DNA of 64,000 bases. Origin: Lachnospiraceae bacterium AC2029 (GTDB taxonomy: Bacteria; Bacillota; Clostridia; Lachnospirales; Lachnospiraceae). The stretch lies in NCBI GenBank assembly GCA_000703065.1, contig JNLK01000001.1, forward strand, positions 62,001 through 126,000, written 5' to 3'. Below, in pieces: positions 23,006 through 31,292 of this stretch. The stretch's first letter is position 1, and the number at the start of each line of letters is the position of its first letter. The notes under the pieces are model-generated. The model had not been told where the DNA came from. It saw only the letters and a program-made list of their open reading frames with translations, and made no database searches. Made by a program: the position numbers and the translations under genes.

Positions 23006-24397
23006 CTATCCCTGTATCATTTCATGGAGGATGCGGCTGAACGCCGTCAGCTCGCTGTCATCCCTGCAATTCTCAAGAGCATATAAAAAATACTCTTTGA
23101 TCTCGTCTCTTGTATTGAAGAACACCGGAACCATGGAAAGCACCTTGGCCATCCTGCTCCGCTTCTCCTCTCTGGAAAGGCCTGCAAATGCATCATCGAA
23201 CTTTGCAAAAAGGTCCTTCTTCAGTGCTTCGATCTCATCCTCCTCAGCCTTCTCTTCCACCACATGGAGGCTGATCTTATCCAGATCCATGAAAAGACTG
23301 GTGGAGGTCAGAAGATCCGCCGTACGGAGTGCCTTTGCTGCTTCCTCTGGCAGCTCGTCCGCATAGGATTCCAGTCCGCCCTCCAGAAGGAGCAGCGTCT
23401 CATACGCCTCCTCCTGGGCTCCCTCCAGAGAAAGAAACCAGGTGTCAAACTGTTCAGCCGAAAGATCTTCTCCGTCCGAAGAAACGATCTTCTCCAGGAC
23501 CTCCCTTGCCACACCGTATCTGTCATCCAGATAGTCCGGATCCAGAAGCGGTGCCGTGAGCTGAAGGATCAGGATATCATTTACGATCTCCTGAAGCAGA
23601 AGATCCCCGGTCGCAAGATCCTCCATGACCTTTGTTACCTGCCCCAGTTCTCTGTCCAGGGACAGATATTCTTCCTTGTCCAGATTCTTATAGGCTACGG
23701 AATCAAAAAGATCCTTCACCTGCTTCAGATCGGGAAATGTTGTATCAAAGCCTTCCGGAACGGAAAGAAGCGCCGCATCCCCCAGAGACTCGATAAAGTC
23801 CCTGGCAGACTGCAGTTCTCCTCCCTTGTACAGCGCAATGGCCTCCGAAAGGATATCGTAAAATCTCTGTTTCGTCATACGGACCGGAAGCTGCTCCACC
23901 ACGGACTGGATTCGGGTGTTGATCACCATTTTATCCCCGTCCGAGAATACATACTTGAAGGCTTCCTCCGCCAGCTGTTCCGGAGACAGCTTCTCCGTCT
24001 CATTTAACAGTCCCGCTTCCTTACGGTTCATGATATACTCGTGCAGCTCGAAGAAATCCGTATATGCCGTGAGTACCTTCATCCGCGCCGTGATCCGGTC
24101 ACGGAATTCCCGGGTACTCTCCTCATCCTTCTCCGGATGCGGGGAAAGCACACTCCGTATTCCCTTCTTCACAGTGAGGAAATCCTCTCCCGGCCCTTCC
24201 TCATCCTCTTCGCGCCGCTCCTGTTCCATCTCTCCCAAGGTAAAGAAGTTCATGGAAAGCTTGATCAGTGCATAGGAAGAAAATGCGGCAGCAAGCATCC
24301 CCTGATACCTGGTCAGGTTCTCCTCATGCTTCCCTTTGTCTGCAGAAAGGTCCGTCATAAGGATCTTTCCGTCTCTTTGAATCTGTCTTGCCTCCAC
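23006..24397 (-). CDS. Large helical acidic protein of unknown function
   Basis: 463 residues starting at GTG 24397, with GGGAGAAG 5-8 bases upstream. It is almost wholly alpha-helical and rich in Glu, Leu and Asp. There is one hydrophobic stretch near residues 33-55 (YQGMLAAAFSSYALIKLSMNFFTL) and no signal peptide, Cys cluster or nucleotide motif. The helix-repeat look suggests a scaffold. No family recognised. It sits 12 bp after the rhomboid-like gene and 48 bp before the small protein, so it is co-transcribed with them. Confidence 0.6.
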   Translation of the reverse strand: MEARQIQRDGKILMTDLSADKGKHEENLTRYQGMLAAAFSSYALIKLSMNFFTLGEMEQERREEDEEGPGEDFLTVKKGIRSVLSPHPEKDEESTREFRDRITARMKVLTAYTDFFELHEYIMNRKEAGLLNETEKLSPEQLAEEAFKYVFSDGDKMVINTRIQSVVEQLPVRMTKQRFYDILSEAIALYKGGELQSARDFIESLGDAALLSVPEGFDTTFPDLKQVKDLFDSVAYKNLDKEEYLSLDRELGQVTKVMEDLATGDLLLQEIVNDILILQLTAPLLDPDYLDDRYGVAREVLEKIVSSDGEDLSAEQFDTWFLSLEGAQEEAYETLLLLEGGLESYADELPEEAAKALRTADLLTSTSLFMDLDKISLHVVEEKAEEDEIEALKKDLFAKFDDAFAGLSREEKRSRMAKVLSMVPVFFNTRDEIKEYFLYALENCRDDSELTAFSRILHEMIQG

Positions 24398-24409
24398 GAT
24401 CTCTTCTCC

Positions 24410-25366
24410 CTACTCTTCGATATGTACGTGACTGAATATATGATCACTGCAATACTCGTGCGTGCCCGCACATTTGGAACAATAACGGAATTCCAGATCC
24501 GGATTGTCCTGCTCGGTACGTCCGCAGATGGTGCACTGATGGATCGGTCCTCTGGTCTGGGGCTTCAGTGTGATCACCTTTCCCCTTCCGGAGGCATTCG
24601 CCTCGGAAACACTCTCCGTCCGTCCCTGCTGCACTGCCTTCTTGAACCGTCGACTTCGCTGCATTTGTTTAAACGTTCGTCCGTCCCTGTTCCGGTTGAT
24701 CAGCCAGAAGATGCCGAAGGTAACAACGCAGACAATGATCACGACCCTTGTGTAAAGATACGGGAATTTGATGAACTCATATAACATGAAGACCGCATCG
24801 ATCAGGGCCAGCCATTTCATCTTCATGGGGATCACCAGGGCAAAGAACACCACCTGCTCCTTAAAGATGACCGACATTGCCAGGAACATGGAAAGCAGCA
24901 TATACCTTGTGCAGTCAAGCACCACGGAATAGTTATCGTATCCGATCCACTTGGCCGCCGCGGCAAACTGCTGACGTTCCGCAGATGTGGTCGTCACAAG
25001 GTAGCTAACGATCACCGCGATATCCGTCAGGATGATCTCGCCGAAGATATAGACATTCAGCATGAGCTTTCCCCAGACATTCTCCAGGGCGCTTCCCACA
25101 AAGAAGTAGAAATAAAGACTGATCGGCACCAGAAGATAGCTCAGCGTATCCGTTAAATGAAACGGATTGGTAAAGATCCATGTGATCAGTCTCCAGTACT
25201 GATGATTTTCGATGATCTGTGTCGGATCCAAAAGCAACGCGATATAGAAATCCTCAAAGAAGAAGGTCAACAGATACCCGATGATAAAACATATGGTCAT
25301 GATGAGCGGAAGGCGAGGGATCGCAAACCTCCCGAACTTTCGTTCAAATTTATCAATTCTGTTCAT
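24410..25366 (-). CDS. Rhomboid/derlin-like membrane protein with C-terminal zinc ribbon
   Basis: 318 residues from ATG 25366, preceded by GGGAG at 6 bases. It has about six hydrophobic helices. QYWRLITWIFTNPFHLTDTLSYLLVPISLYFYFFVGSALE follows the rhomboid L1 pattern (WR...F.P), but the catalytic GxSG Ser and partner His are not evident, so it looks like a pseudoprotease. After a basic Gln/Arg/Lys segment the C-terminus is a cytosolic metal ribbon: CTICG, YCSKC, then HEYCSDH. It is the first gene of the gerW operon and has its own promoter. Confidence 0.65.
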   Translation of the reverse strand: MNRIDKFERKFGRFAIPRLPLIMTICFIIGYLLTFFFEDFYIALLLDPTQIIENHQYWRLITWIFTNPFHLTDTLSYLLVPISLYFYFFVGSALENVWGKLMLNVYIFGEIILTDIAVIVSYLVTTTSAERQQFAAAAKWIGYDNYSVVLDCTRYMLLSMFLAMSVIFKEQVVFFALVIPMKMKWLALIDAVFMLYEFIKFPYLYTRVVIIVCVVTFGIFWLINRNRDGRTFKQMQRSRRFKKAVQQGRTESVSEANASGRGKVITLKPQTRGPIHQCTICGRTEQDNPDLEFRYCSKCAGTHEYCSDHIFSHVHIEE

Positions 25367-25420
25367 ATTCATCTCCCACATTTTCACGCGTTTCCGAAAG
25401 AAGCGCATATCTAGTCGTGT

Positions 25421-25449
25421 ATTATACAATATTTTACCCCAAAACTCAA
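25421..25449 (-). promoter_or_regulatory. Promoter of the rhomboid-like-to-gerW operon
   Basis: Minus-strand TTGAGT (25444-25449), 17 bp, TATAAT (25421-25426), 54 bp before the start codon. Confidence 0.75.
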
Positions 25450-25472
25450 CCGAGTATATTTTGATTCTTGTC

Positions 25473-25501
25473 TTGTCAGAACGCGTTGTTTCATATATAA
25501 T
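25473..25501 (+). promoter_or_regulatory. Promoter of the dehydratase-activase gene
   Basis: TTGTCA (25473-25478), 17 bp, TATAAT (25496-25501), 37 bp before ATG 25539. It is divergent from the promoter at 25421-25449. Confidence 0.78.
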
Positions 25502-25538
25502 GTAATTTCGAATGTTTTCAGGAAAGCAAAGGAGAATT

Positions 25539-28500
25539 ATGAAACGGTTAGGTATTGATATCGGCTCCACCACTGTAAAGGTGGCGGTGATCGATGAGGA
25601 TCACAACTTACTTTTTTCTGAATATCAGCGGCATTTTGCAAGGATCAAGGAGACCCTTCGCGAGCTTCTGGAGAAGGCCGTCAGCACCATCGGTGACTGC
25701 GAGGTAGCTCCGGACATCACCGGCTCCGGCGGACTGGCTCTTGCAAAGGTGATCGACGTACCCTTCGAGCAGGAGGTGGTATGTGTATCCAGCGCCCTTG
25801 AGGAGGCTGCTCCCCAGACGGATGTAGCCATCGAGCTGGGCGGTGAGGATGCGAAGATCATCTACTTCTCCAAGAGCGGCATCGAGCAGCGTATGAACTC
25901 CGTCTGCGCAGGCGGTACCGGCTCCTTCATCGATCAGATGGCTGCCCTTCTCATGACGGATGCCTCAGGTCTGAATGAATATGCCAGGACCTATGACACG
26001 GTCTATCCCATCGCGGCCCGCTGCGGAGTTTTCGCCAAGACCGATATCCAGCCGCTCATCAACGAGGGCGCCACAAAACCGAATCTCTCTGTATCCATAT
26101 TCCAGGCTGTTGTGAATCAGACCATCTCCGGTCTGGCCTGTGGCAAGCCGATCAGAGGCCACGTAGCCTTCCTCGGCGGACCGCTCCATTTCCTGGATCA
26201 GCTCAGGGAGTGCTTTATCCGCACTCTGAATCTGGATGAGGAGCATGCGATCCTTCTGGAGAATTCCCACCTCTTCGCCGCCATCGGCGCCGCACTGCAT
26301 GCAACTGAAGAGAAGACCACTTCTCTCACCGCGCTCGCAAACCGCCTGACGGACGATCTGAAGATCGAGGTTGAGGTAAACCGTCTGGATCCTCTGTTCC
26401 GGAACGAGGCCGAGCTGGCTGATTTCCGTGAGCGTCAGCATTCCTATCATGTACGCCGGGCAGACCTTAAGACCTATAAGGGAAATGTCTTCCTGGGCAT
26501 TGACGCCGGTTCCACCACCACCAAGCTTGCGGTGATCGGTGAACGCGGCGAGCTTCTGTATGATTTCTATTCCAATAATAACGGCAGTCCTGTCAAGACC
26601 ACCATCCGGGCCCTGAAGGAGATCTACTCTCTCCTGCCTGAAACTGCCACCATCGCCGGCAGCTGCTCCACCGGTTACGGTGAGGCCCTGCTTCAGTCCG
26701 CCATGAACCTGGACTACGGCGAAGTGGAGACGGTGGCTCATTTCACTGCAGCTGCCTTCTTTGATCCTGAGGTCGACACCATCCTGGATATCGGCGGACA
26801 GGATATGAAATGTATCAAGATCCGAAACGGCGTGGTTGACAATGTCATGCTGAATGAGTCCTGCTCTTCCGGCTGTGGCTCCTTCATCGAGACCTTCGCC
26901 CGTTCCCTGGATTTTGAGGTGCATGATTTCGCAGAGATCGCACTGACAGCGAAGACCCCCATCGACCTGGGCTCCCGCTGTACCGTATTCATGAATTCCA
27001 AGGTAAAGCAGGCCCAAAAGGAAGGCGCTACAGTCGAGGACATTTCCGCCGGTCTTGCTTATTCCGTTATCAAAAATGCGCTTCTGAAGGTCATCAAGCT
27101 GACCGATCCGAAGCAGCTGGGCAAGCAGATCGTCGTTCAGGGAGGAACCTTCTATAATGATGCGGTCCTCCGTGCCTTCGAGCTGGTCTCCGGCCGGGAA
27201 CCCATACGTCCGGATATCGCAGGTATCATGGGAGCCTTCGGTGCTGCCCTGATTGCGCGGGACAACTATACGGAGGGCTTCGTGTCCGGCATCATCTCCG
27301 AGAAGGAAGTAAATGAGCTGACCTACGAAACACAGATGGCCCGCTGCGGTCTCTGTACCAACAACTGTCTTCTGACCATCAACAAGTTCTCCGGCGGACG
27401 GCGTTTCATCACCGGTAACCGCTGCGAGCGGGGTCTTGGCGGCAAGAAGAACGCCGAGAACATGCCCAACCTCTATGAGTATAAGTTCAACCGGCTCTTC
27501 TCCTACAAGTCCCTTCCTATTGAGAAGGCTCCCCGTGGCGAGATCGGTGTCCCCCGGGTCCTGAACATGTACGAAAATTATCCCTTCTGGCATACCTTCC
27601 TTACGAAGCTGGGCTACCGGGTGGTGCTTTCCCCCAAGTCCTCCAAGGAAATCTATGCCATGGGTATCGAGAGTATCCCCAGTGATACGGAGTGCTATCC
27701 GGCCAAGATCAGCCACGGTCATGTCATGTGGCTGGTAAAGCAGGGCGTGAAGACCATCTTCTACCCCTGTGTTCCCTACGAGATGAACGAAACTCCGGAT
27801 GCCGTCAATCATTACAACTGCCCCATCGTTACTTCCTATTCCGAGAATATCAAGAACAACATGGAGGAGATCCTGACGGAAGGCATTACCTACATCCGCC
27901 CCTTCCTGGCTCTGGACAATCGGGAAGCCCTGAAGAACCGGATGCTGCGTGAGTTCAAGAAGTATACAAATGTAACGAAGGAAGAGATCAGTAACGCCGT
28001 TGACGCCGCATATAAGGAGGCAGCACGGGTCAAAAGAGATGTCCGTAAGAAGGGTGAGGAAACTATCGCCTTCCTGAAGAAGACCGGAAAGCTGGGCATC
28101 GTTCTTGCCGGACGTCCCTACCATGTGGATCCGGAGATCAACCATGGTATCCCGGAGCTGATCAACTCCTACGGCGTGGCAGTCCTTTCCGAGGACTCCA
28201 TCTCCCACCTGTCCCAGGTGGAACGTCCGCTTATCGTATCCGACCAGTGGATGTATCATTCCCGTCTGTACCGGGCGGCAAATTACGTAAAATCCTGCGA
28301 GGAACTGGAGCTTGTCCAGCTCTTCTCCTTCGGCTGCGGTCTGGATGCCGTCACCACCGACTGTGTGAATGACATTCTGTCCAACTCCAACCGGATCTAT
28401 ACCGTACTGAAGATCGACGAGGTCAGCAACCTGGGTGCTGCCCGGATCCGTATCCGTTCGCTCCTCTCCGCCGTTAAGGCAAGAAAGAAGCACGGAATCC

Positions 28501-29771
28501 ATCCGGCTCCGGTTCCCACCGCCCTGAAGCGCGTGGAGTTCACCAAGCAGATGCGGGATGCCAACTACACCGTGCTGACGCCTCAGATGTCCCCGATCCA
28601 TTTCAAGATGCTGCAGGCAGGTCTGAAGCATACGAAGGTGAATTTCGTCATGCTCCCGGATGCGGAGAAGGAAACCATCAATATCGGTCTGAAATATGTA
28701 AATAACGACGCCTGCTACCCCTCCATCATTGTTGTAGGACAGATCATGGAGGCCATCACCTCTGGCAAATACGACCTGAACCATCTGGCCGTGGCCATCA
28801 CCCAGACCGGTGGCGGCTGTCGTGCCTCCAACTATATCGGATTCATCCGCCGTGCCCTTGCAAAGGCCGGCTATGACCAGATCCCCGTGCTGTCCATCAG
28901 TGCGCAGGGCTTCGAGAAGAACTCCGGTTTCAAGATCAACTACAAGGGTCTGAAATGCGCCATGCATGCAGTCCTCTACGGAGACCTCTTCATGCGCGTG
29001 GTGTACCGTACCCGTCCCTACGAGAAGGTTCCGGGCTCCGTGAACAAGCTTCACCGGAAATGGGAGAAGATCTGTATCCGCGACCTGGAGCGGGGTTCCC
29101 GAAACTTCCGTTTCATCGTCCGCGACATCGTAAAGGAATTCGATGCGATCCCGATTCATGAAAATGTACGGAAGCCGAAGGTCGGCATCGTAGGCGAGAT
29201 CCTGGTCAAGTTCCTGCCCTCCGCCAATAACCATCTGGTAGATCTTCTGGAGCAGGAAGGCGCCGAAGCCGTTATGCCGGATCTGATGAACTTCCTGACC
29301 TACTGCTTCTACAATGCAGAATACCGTCACGAGTTCCTGGGCAAGCCGCTGTCCTCTCAGATCCTGAACAATACGGCCATCAAATACCTGGAGCACATGA
29401 GAAAGCCCATGAAGAAGGCACTGAAGGCCTCCAAGCGGTTTGATTCCGTCACCGACATCAATACGGTTGCGGACTTCGCCCGCCCCATCGTTTCCATCGG
29501 AAATGAGACCGGCGAGGGCTGGTTCCTGACCGGCGAGATGGTGGAGCTGATCCACTCCGGCGCACCGAACATCATCTGTGCACAGCCCTTCGCCTGTCTG
29601 CCGAACCATATCATCGGCAAGGGCGTAATCAAGAAGCTGCGTGCCGAGTATCCGGACTCCAACATCGTGCCCATCGACTTTGACCCGGGTGCTTCCGAGG
29701 TCAATCAGATCAACCGGATCAAGCTGATGCTGGCTGCCGCCAAGAAGAACCTGGACCGTCAGGGAAAATAA
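25539..29771 (+). CDS. Fused 2-hydroxyacyl-CoA dehydratase activase / HgdB-like protein
   Basis: 1,410 residues from ATG 25539, with AAAGGAG 5 bases before it. Domain 1 (about 1-270) is a BadF/BcrA ASKHA ATPase (LGIDIGSTTVKVAVIDED) with activator cysteines in NSVCAGGTGSF and RCGVFAKTDI. Domain 2 (about 315-580) repeats the fold (LGIDAGSTTTKLAVIG, DIGGQDMKCIKI) with ESCSSGCGSF and RCTVFMNSKV. About 590-860 is the DUF2229 region with the Cys-rich RCGLCTNNCLLT and SDTECYPAKISHGHV. The last third resembles the dehydratase B subunit. Known activators use ATP to inject an electron into a 4Fe-4S dehydratase; the substrate of this fused form is unknown. Codon use is strongly biased, suggesting high expression. 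Confidence 0.9.
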   Translation: MKRLGIDIGSTTVKVAVIDEDHNLLFSEYQRHFARIKETLRELLEKAVSTIGDCEVAPDITGSGGLALAKVIDVPFEQEVVCVSSALEEAAPQTDVAIELGGEDAKIIYFSKSGIEQRMNSVCAGGTGSFIDQMAALLMTDASGLNEYARTYDTVYPIAARCGVFAKTDIQPLINEGATKPNLSVSIFQAVVNQTISGLACGKPIRGHVAFLGGPLHFLDQLRECFIRTLNLDEEHAILLENSHLFAAIGAALHATEEKTTSLTALANRLTDDLKIEVEVNRLDPLFRNEAELADFRERQHSYHVRRADLKTYKGNVFLGIDAGSTTTKLAVIGERGELLYDFYSNNNGSPVKTTIRALKEIYSLLPETATIAGSCSTGYGEALLQSAMNLDYGEVETVAHFTAAAFFDPEVDTILDIGGQDMKCIKIRNGVVDNVMLNESCSSGCGSFIETFARSLDFEVHDFAEIALTAKTPIDLGSRCTVFMNSKVKQAQKEGATVEDISAGLAYSVIKNALLKVIKLTDPKQLGKQIVVQGGTFYNDAVLRAFELVSGREPIRPDIAGIMGAFGAALIARDNYTEGFVSGIISEKEVNELTYETQMARCGLCTNNCLLTINKFSGGRRFITGNRCERGLGGKKNAENMPNLYEYKFNRLFSYKSLPIEKAPRGEIGVPRVLNMYENYPFWHTFLTKLGYRVVLSPKSSKEIYAMGIESIPSDTECYPAKISHGHVMWLVKQGVKTIFYPCVPYEMNETPDAVNHYNCPIVTSYSENIKNNMEEILTEGITYIRPFLALDNREALKNRMLREFKKYTNVTKEEISNAVDAAYKEAARVKRDVRKKGEETIAFLKKTGKLGIVLAGRPYHVDPEINHGIPELINSYGVAVLSEDSISHLSQVERPLIVSDQWMYHSRLYRAANYVKSCEELELVQLFSFGCGLDAVTTDCVNDILSNSNRIYTVLKIDEVSNLGAARIRIRSLLSAVKARKKHGIHPAPVPTALKRVEFTKQMRDANYTVLTPQMSPIHFKMLQAGLKHTKVNFVMLPDAEKETINIGLKYVNNDACYPSIIVVGQIMEAITSGKYDLNHLAVAITQTGGGCRASNYIGFIRRALAKAGYDQIPVLSISAQGFEKNSGFKINYKGLKCAMHAVLYGDLFMRVVYRTRPYEKVPGSVNKLHRKWEKICIRDLERGSRNFRFIVRDIVKEFDAIPIHENVRKPKVGIVGEILVKFLPSANNHLVDLLEQEGAEAVMPDLMNFLTYCFYNAEYRHEFLGKPLSSQILNNTAIKYLEHMRKPMKKALKASKRFDSVTDINTVADFARPIVSIGNETGEGWFLTGEMVELIHSGAPNIICAQPFACLPNHIIGKGVIKKLRAEYPDSNIVPIDFDPGASEVNQINRIKLMLAAAKKNLDRQGK

Positions 29772-29806
29772 ACACCGGCGTCGGTGAAAAGACCCCGCAA
29801 GGGTCA

Positions 29807-29838
29807 AAATCCCGTTGTACTTTTTCACAATGGGATTT
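29807..29838 (+). terminator. Putative hairpin after the activase gene
   Basis: AAATCCCGTTGT (29807-29818) pairs with ACAATGGGATTT (29827-29838) with one G-T pair. No long T-run follows, so termination is uncertain. A smaller CACCG/CGGTG hairpin lies at 29773-29786. Confidence 0.45.
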
Positions 29839-29866
29839 GTGCTAATTCACGAACTTCCGATTCGGG

Positions 29867-29904
29867 CACTCTACCGCTTTAATCAGCGGAACGAGTGTGC
29901 TACA
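29867..29904 (+). promoter_or_regulatory. Inverted repeat and weak promoter before the secreted protein
   Basis: GCACTC...GAGTGTGC with an inner CCGCT...AGCGG forms a nested palindrome. TTTAAT, 17 bp and TACAAT can be drawn across it as a promoter about 45 bp before the ATG. The -35 is poor, so an activator or other sigma factor may be involved (inference). Confidence 0.4.
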
Positions 29905-29948
29905 ATCGGGGTTAGATAAATTCATCATTTTTTTCAAGGAGGAAAAAC

Positions 29949-31202
29949 ATGAAAAAGAAACTACTCACATTTCTGCTTATGATCGGGTTGATGGTTATGT
30001 TCATCCCCTTCTCTGCAGACGCAGCAGGCGGATCCAGCTTTGACAACGCTCAGCAGGCTGAACTCACCAAGACCTATTCGGGCACTCTGGCACAGAACGG
30101 TTCCCGTACCTACTTTAAGGTAACCATGAAGACAGCAGGAAAGCTCACTCTCAAGATCAAGACACAGCAGGATGCATGGTGTTATGTTTATCTGTCAAAC
30201 AAGAACGATGTCGTTTCCTCGCAGAAATTCACTGCAAACAATTTAGACAGCGTTAGTATGAATGTTCTTTCCGGAACCTATTATGTTGTTTTGTATAGTT
30301 ATAGCGGCGGCGGATTCAACGTCACCCCGTCTGCTAAGTATTCCACACAGTCCTTCGTTGAGACCACAAAAGCAAGAGACAATTCCAAAGCAACCGCTCA
30401 TGCCATCAAGGCAAATAAGGTTTACAGCGGACATTTGGGATACAACGACACAGAAGACTATTTCAAGATCTCCGTTACCAAGAAATCCGTTCTCAAATTT
30501 GTGACCTGCAAAACCGAAGGGGAATACATGGACTTCAAGGTAATAAATTCCTCAGACAAGACAATGCGATACTTCTCTCCCAAAACCGCAAAAACCAGCA
30601 GTGTAACTTTGGCAAAGGGAACCTACTATATCGTTGCGGTAGGAGGCAAAAGCAGCCTCTCTTACAACGGTACCTACTCCTTCAAGCTTTCCGTAACACC
30701 CGTCGGCTGGAATAAGGATTCCAAGGGCTGGTGGTACATGGATGAATACGGAAGCTATCTGGCCGGCGGCAAGAAGAAGATCGGCAGCAAGTATTACTTC
30801 TTCTCTGCAGGCGGTTATATGCAGACCGGATGGAAGGAGATCAGCGGTGACTGGTACTACTTCAAGGCCTCCGGTGAAATGGCTACAGGATGGGCACAGG
30901 TCGGCAAGCAGTGGTATTATTTTGCTCCGAACAGCGGATACATGATGACCGGCTACAGAAGCATCGGAAATTCCTACTACTACTTCGCTTCTGACGGCCA
31001 TATGATGACCGGCTGGACCAAGGTTTACGGTTACCAGCATTACTTCAACAGTGACGGAACAGAAGCTCACGGCTGGAAGAAGATCGGTGGATACTGGTAT
31101 TACTTCAGACCGTCCAGTGGAACCATGGTTTACGGCGGACGCTACACCATCGACGGAAGAAATTACAACTTCAACAGCAATGGTGTTTGCACAAATCCGT
31201 AA
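29949..31202 (+). CDS. Secreted protein: two PPC-like domains plus choline-binding-type cell-wall repeats
   Basis: 417 residues. Signal peptide 1-26 (KKKLLTFLLMIGLMVMFIPFSADAA). About 28-135 and 138-255 are two related beta-sandwich domains resembling bacterial pre-peptidase C-terminal (PPC) domains (TYSGTLAQNGSRTYFKV and VYSGHLGYNDTEDYFKI). From about 256 come aromatic/Gly repeats (GWWYMDEYGSYL, GWKEISGDWYYFKASGEMATGW, GWKKIGGYWYYF), about seven units of the choline/glucan-binding type that hold proteins on the cell wall. No catalytic domain is visible, so an adhesin or wall-structural role is likely. AAGGAGG precedes the ATG. Confidence 0.85.
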   Translation: MKKKLLTFLLMIGLMVMFIPFSADAAGGSSFDNAQQAELTKTYSGTLAQNGSRTYFKVTMKTAGKLTLKIKTQQDAWCYVYLSNKNDVVSSQKFTANNLDSVSMNVLSGTYYVVLYSYSGGGFNVTPSAKYSTQSFVETTKARDNSKATAHAIKANKVYSGHLGYNDTEDYFKISVTKKSVLKFVTCKTEGEYMDFKVINSSDKTMRYFSPKTAKTSSVTLAKGTYYIVAVGGKSSLSYNGTYSFKLSVTPVGWNKDSKGWWYMDEYGSYLAGGKKKIGSKYYFFSAGGYMQTGWKEISGDWYYFKASGEMATGWAQVGKQWYYFAPNSGYMMTGYRSIGNSYYYFASDGHMMTGWTKVYGYQHYFNSDGTEAHGWKKIGGYWYYFRPSSGTMVYGGRYTIDGRNYNFNSNGVCTNP

Positions 31203-31225
31203 TCAGACAACCAAGTAAAGAATAA

Positions 31226-31265
31226 AGGATCGGCGATGCATGAAAATGCATCGCCGATCTTTTTA
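31226..31265 (+). terminator. Strong bidirectional terminator
   Basis: GATCGGCGATGCAT-GAAA-ATGCATCGCCGATC is a perfect 14-bp stem followed by TTTTTAT. On the other strand it is followed by CTTTATTC, so it can also stop the CbiT-like gene arriving from the right. Confidence 0.92.
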
Positions 31266-31292
31266 TGCACAATATCTTACATTTGTGATGGG

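Noticed and set aside
25965-29828. A very long minus-strand open frame (about 1,287 codons) antisense to the activase gene
   Set aside because: It mirrors the strong codon bias of the plus-strand gene, has no ribosome-binding site, no family resemblance and low-complexity composition; the sense protein has clear motifs throughout.
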